Assembly: GCF_003062295.1 (NCBI RefSeq)
Contig: NZ_PYCN01000002.1
Location: 310,001-374,000 of the forward strand
DNA length: 64,000 bases
From: Bradyrhizobium algeriense
GTDB taxonomy: Bacteria; Pseudomonadota; Alphaproteobacteria; Rhizobiales; Xanthobacteraceae
Reading direction: 5' to 3'
Shown: piece by piece, positions 61,313 to 64,000 of the stretch
Layout: each line of letters begins with the position of its first letter
Position numbering within the stretch: the stretch's first letter is position 1
Position numbers and translations under genes: made by a program
Notes under the pieces: model-generated
Seen by the model: the letters and a program-made list of their open reading frames with translations, nothing else
What the model was told of the DNA's origin: nothing
The model's database searches: none

Positions 61313-62187
61313 GCGCCGGCCACCGGTTTTGTCTGGGGGCGACGCCCCGCGGCGCGCCTGATCATTTCGCTCGTGATGGCGCCGATGCTCTGCACGAGCA
61401 ATTCGGGCTTGCTCAAATGCACGCGCTCGCTGAGCGGGTCGCGCACCTTCAGCATGCCGACGATCCTGTCGGCAAAGGCCTGGATCACGGCAATTTCGAG
61501 CCCGAGCCGGAAATCCTTTACCTCGGCGCTGAGCGACCTGCTTTCATTGAGCAGGGCTTCGGTCCGCACCGCGAGCGCATGGAGGCAGTGCAGCAGCGCC
61601 GGCTGCGACTTCGCCTCGCCCAGCATCTCAACGGTGGCGCCGCTTGCGGCCAGCGCATCGCGCGGCAGGTAGACGCGGTTGAGGTTTTTGTAGTCCTTGG
61701 CGCAGTCCTGCAGATGGTTATTGATCTGCAACCCCGCGCACAGCGCGTCCGACGCGGCCCAGGTCGAGGTGCTCTCGCCATGAACGTCGAGCATGAAGCG
61801 CCCTACCGGCATCGCGGAATAGCGGCAATAGTGAATGACGTCGTCCCAGTTCTCGTAGCGCAGCTTGGTGACGTCCATCCGGAACGCGACCAGCACGTCG
61901 AGCGCGTGGCGCGGCGCCATCGCACGCTCTGCAAAAGCGCGGCGCAGGCTGACCGCCTCCGGTTGCGTGTCGCCCTTGCCCAGCAACTCGGCTTCGAGCA
62001 GGTCGAGATAGCGCAGCTTCTCATCGGCGCCGAGCGTCGCGTGATCGGCGATGTCGTCGGCCGTCCTGACGAAATTGTAGAATGCGAGGATCAGTGCCCG
62101 GTGACGCGGATGAATGATCCACGACGCGACAGGAAAATTCTCGTCGCGGTGGGTCTTTCCGGATCGCAGGTCGCTCGCGCTGGTCAT
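61309..62187 (-). CDS. hpnC: HpnC, hydroxysqualene synthase
   Basis: 292 residues, squalene/phytoene-synthase fold. The first Asp motif is D44-D45-I-A-D48 in NFVRTADDIADHA; the second region is NNHLQDCAKDYKNLNRVYLPRD, in which the motif is reduced to DCAKD, as usual for HpnC. It turns presqualene diphosphate into hydroxysqualene. It is the first gene of the five-gene operon. No clear Shine-Dalgarno lies before the ATG at 62187, but a perfect 11-bp inverted repeat lies 30-58 nt upstream. Confidence 0.95.
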   Translation of the reverse strand: MTSASDLRSGKTHRDENFPVASWIIHPRHRALILAFYNFVRTADDIADHATLGADEKLRYLDLLEAELLGKGDTQPEAVSLRRAFAERAMAPRHALDVLVAFRMDVTKLRYENWDDVIHYCRYSAMPVGRFMLDVHGESTSTWAASDALCAGLQINNHLQDCAKDYKNLNRVYLPRDALAASGATVEMLGEAKSQPALLHCLHALAVRTEALLNESRSLSAEVKDFRLGLEIAVIQAFADRIVGMLKVRDPLSERVHLSKPELLVQSIGAITSEMIRRAAGRRPQTKPVAGA

Positions 62188-62216
62188 CTAGAACTGGCTA
62201 CATCAATCGGAATTGG

Positions 62217-62245
62217 CGGCATGCGCCGATAACAGGCGCATGCCG
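62217..62245. promoter_or_regulatory. 11-bp inverted repeat in the hpnC leader
   Basis: CGGCATGCGCC (62217-62227) and GGCGCATGCCG (62235-62245) are perfect reverse complements with a 7-nt spacer (GATAACA). Each arm holds GCATGC. It lies 30-58 nt before the first gene of the hopanoid operon, so it is either an operator or a leader hairpin. Confidence 0.6.
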
Positions 62246-62378
62246 GGAGATCGCGTGCCCCATATAGGGGAATACGTCGCCAAAACCAATGCTATATGGG
62301 CTGATTAGCCCCGCCCGTGACGCGCGTCATAGAGCCGAAAGAGGCTTTTCCGCGAGGGTTAACGGGCGCGAACGCGGC

Positions 62379-62615
62379 CTATTGGCCGTTGCTCTTGAGG
62401 ACCTGGTCGCAGGCGGCGCTGATCTTGGAACGATGTTCCTTCAGACACGCCAGGACGGTGAAATCGCCCTGATCGAGTACCGGACGGCAGAACTTCTGCG
62501 CGTCGCGGGTACAGGCCTTCTGTTCTTCCGCCGTTCCGCGCTGTTGCTGCGCGAATGCCGCATGCGATGAGACCGAGATCGACAACAAGGTGAGGGCTAG
62601 GAGAGATTTACGCAT
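62379..62615 (-). CDS. Small exported cysteine-rich protein
   Basis: 78 residues. A signal peptide (LLALTLLSISVSSHAAFAQ) leaves a mature chain with four cysteines in the pattern ACTRDAQKFC ... VLACLKEHRSKISAAC, which resembles a single cysteine-rich GLG1-type repeat. Two disulfides are likely in the periplasm. AAGGAA lies about six bases before the ATG. Its role is unknown. It lies upstream of hpnC on the same strand but about 190 nt away, so co-transcription is doubtful. Confidence 0.8.
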   Translation of the reverse strand: MRKSLLALTLLSISVSSHAAFAQQQRGTAEEQKACTRDAQKFCRPVLDQGDFTVLACLKEHRSKISAACDQVLKSNGQ

Positions 62616-63055
62616 CGTATTCCTTCATTTCGGCAGCAAGAATCCTGTTCCCCGATTCGCGATGAGGCATCGCCGGAACGGATTTTGTTTGGATGGCAGG
62701 CGCGCCGCGTAACGCAGCGACGAACAGGTGACAAGCATGGTAAATGCGGACAAATTTACGGCGACCTTGACGGCGACCTAAGCACCTTTAATAACCAACT
62801 GATATCTAAAGTGTATTTCCGCCACACTTTCCCGGCAATTGGTTGTTGCAGACAATGCGGTGCAAAGCTAGATGCTGCGCTGACGAAGTCGGTGTGAATG
62901 TTTGGATTCCACTCGGCCGATTGCGCACTTTTTCGTGCCGAAAGCGCCGGAAACAACGCTCCGTCATTTGAACCTAAGATACTGCGGGAACACTAAATCT
63001 TCGATGCGGCGAGACGTATCTTTGCAAAGAACGTCTATTTGATGGGAAAACTACG
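62616..63055. other. 440-nt gap, partly AT-rich, no feature recognised
   Basis: The region 62740-62830 is clearly richer in A and T than its surroundings (for example ACCTTTAATAACCAACTG). No ORF with a ribosome-binding site, repeat or RNA fold stands out. It should hold the promoters of the two divergent exported-protein genes. Confidence 0.5.
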
Positions 63056-63559
63056 ATGAAACTGTTTGGTTCCAGCTTGTTCGGTCAGGCTCTCGCAGCT
63101 GCTGGGGTCGGCGCCGCGCTCATGTTGTCGGTCACCGCAAGCCATGCCCAGGCGGGAGGCCCGTTCGCCGGTTTTGACGGAAACTGGAGCGGCACCGGCA
63201 CCGTCGCGCTCTCCAACGGCACCACCGAGAACATCCGCTGCAAGGCCGACTACAAGGTCAACGCCAGCGGGCTTGGCCTGAAGCAGAATCTGCACTGCGC
63301 CAGCGACAGCTACAAGTTCGACCTGTCGAGCGACGTCACCAGCCAGGGTGAGCGCATCTCGGGCAATTGGAGCGAGAAGAGCCGCAATATCTTCGGCAAT
63401 CTGCAGGGCACCGCAGGCGGCGGCCAGATCGAAGTATTCGTCGAGGCTTCCGGATTTGCAGCCAACCTGAATTTGAAGACCACCGGCAACAAGCAGTCCG
63501 TGCAGATCGACTCCAAGGGCGAAATCCGCGGCGTCAAGATCACGATGACGAGGACCTGA
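63056..63559 (+). CDS. Exported protein of unknown function
   Basis: 167 residues. A signal peptide (ALAAAGVGAALMLSVTASHAQ) leaves a mature chain that looks like a small beta-barrel (FDGNWSGTGTVALSNG; KFDLSSDVTSQGERISGNWSE; RGVKITMTRT). Two cysteines (IRCKAD, LHCASD) could pair. Such proteins occur in Bradyrhizobium without assigned function. A terminator follows at 63585. Confidence 0.78.
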   Translation: MKLFGSSLFGQALAAAGVGAALMLSVTASHAQAGGPFAGFDGNWSGTGTVALSNGTTENIRCKADYKVNASGLGLKQNLHCASDSYKFDLSSDVTSQGERISGNWSEKSRNIFGNLQGTAGGGQIEVFVEASGFAANLNLKTTGNKQSVQIDSKGEIRGVKITMTRT

Positions 63560-63584
63560 CGCAGCCCTTTGAAACAGTGTGAAT

Positions 63585-63613
63585 GGCAGCGCCGCGGCGC
63601 TGCCTTTTCATTT
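63585..63613 (+). terminator. Terminator after the exported-protein gene
   Basis: GGCAGCGCC and GGCGCTGCC (63585-63604) form a GC-rich hairpin followed by TTTTCATTTT. It lies 25 nt after the stop at 63559 and next to the 3' end of the convergent gene. Confidence 0.8.
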
Positions 63614-63616
63614 TGA

Positions 63617-64000
63617 TCAGCCGAATTTCCAGCTCCAGTGCGCATCGCCGCGGTCGCGACGTTCCGCCACTTCGACCCGCATGAAACGGTCATGCGCAAG
63701 CGCTGCCCCCACCCACAATTCGTTCCAGGCATCGAACACTTGAGGCGACAGCGCCTCACGTTCCGCCATCAGGCGCCACGACGTCTGGCGCACGGTCGCG
63801 GCTGAGCCTTCCACCTGCAATTCCGCGTCGTCGTCCTGCCCGCGGGCAAGCCGGGCAAAGGCCTTGGCGAAACCCGCCGCGCCGGAATCCACGCCGCCCA
63901 ACAGCCGAGCTACCTCGTCGAAGGTGTGCATCCCGACGAGCCGCGCCGCGGCGCCGGCGAGATGGCCGCCCTCTTCCGGGCCGAGCACCCGGATCGTCTC
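63617..64000 (-). CDS. Hypothetical protein, N-terminus beyond the window
   Basis: At least 127 codons, open to the edge of the window (ETIRVLGPEEGGHLA at the edge), so the start is not seen. The visible part contains LVGMHTFDEVARLLGGVDSG, an acidic run (GQDDDAELQVEG), and SWRLMAEREALSPQVFDAWNELWVGAALAHDRFMRVEV. I do not recognise the family. It is soluble as far as it goes and ends convergently with the exported-protein gene. Confidence 0.7.
   Translation of the reverse strand, partial: ETIRVLGPEEGGHLAGAAARLVGMHTFDEVARLLGGVDSGAAGFAKAFARLARGQDDDAELQVEGSAATVRQTSWRLMAEREALSPQVFDAWNELWVGAALAHDRFMRVEVAERRDRGDAHWSWKFG

Overview
The window is chromosomal DNA of a GC-rich alphaproteobacterium, most likely Bradyrhizobium or a close relative in the Nitrobacteraceae. 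The main reasons are the hopanoid genes hpnCDEFG/H/N/O, the imuA-imuB-dnaE2 cassette with an alphaproteobacterial LexA box (GTTC-N7-GTTC), a SigF/NrsF pair, and several dispersed palindromic repeat families that I associate with this group from memory. I see no rRNA, tRNA, CRISPR array, transposase, integrase or phage gene. The window reads as core genome with small repeat insertions.

Layout. 0.1-2.3 kb: NrsF and SigF (minus strand, 4-nt overlap) behind a GTAAC-N16-CGAA promoter, then a secreted protein. 2.4-7 kb: enoyl-CoA hydratase, acetyl-CoA hydrolase/transferase and a TolC-type outer-membrane protein. 7.2-13 kb: alpha/beta hydrolase, a three-gene membrane module of unknown function, a membrane-anchored FAD oxidoreductase and a Tat-exported amidohydrolase. 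13-20 kb: an MTHFR-like protein with a SAM methyltransferase, then a CusBA-type metal efflux pair. 20-27.3 kb: CoA-transferase, SDR, PilZ protein, a membrane protein with an EF-hand-like loop, small ORFs, and a divergent AraC regulator/flavoprotein pair. 27.4-34.7 kb: the SOS mutagenesis cassette dnaE2-imuB-imuA, divergent from a UdgX-type uracil-DNA protein. 35-38 kb: Pit phosphate transporter and PPK2. 38-43.3 kb: tandemly duplicated M20 amidohydrolases, each behind a sigma-54-like promoter, then a GMC oxidoreductase and an unknown protein. 43.4-44.6 kb: a GFA gene between two 88-bp repeats, plus the 3' remnant of a second GFA gene.

44.6-62.2 kb is the hopanoid region. The operon hpnC-hpnD-hpnE-shc(hpnF)-hpnG runs on the minus strand with overlapping or closely spaced genes. 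HpnD and HpnC condense farnesyl diphosphate to presqualene diphosphate and then hydroxysqualene, HpnE reduces this to squalene, and Shc cyclises it to hopene. HpnH (about 4.4 kb away, plus strand, behind ispH) adds the adenosyl side chain, HpnG removes adenine, HpnO aminates the side chain, and HpnN moves hopanoids to the outer membrane. IspH supplies isoprenoid precursors. Between hpnG and hpnH lie four genes with no evident hopanoid role: a TetR-aidB operon and an aldolase/DUF2520 pair. The right end carries small exported proteins and one gene cut by the window edge.

I found no wholly new multi-gene system. The best leads are the paired sigma-54 promoters on the duplicated hydrolases, inverted repeats at defined points of the hopanoid operon, a possible radical-SAM gene remnant in front of udgX beside the SOS box, the unknown 8.3-10.2 kb module, and the MTHFR-like/methyltransferase pair.
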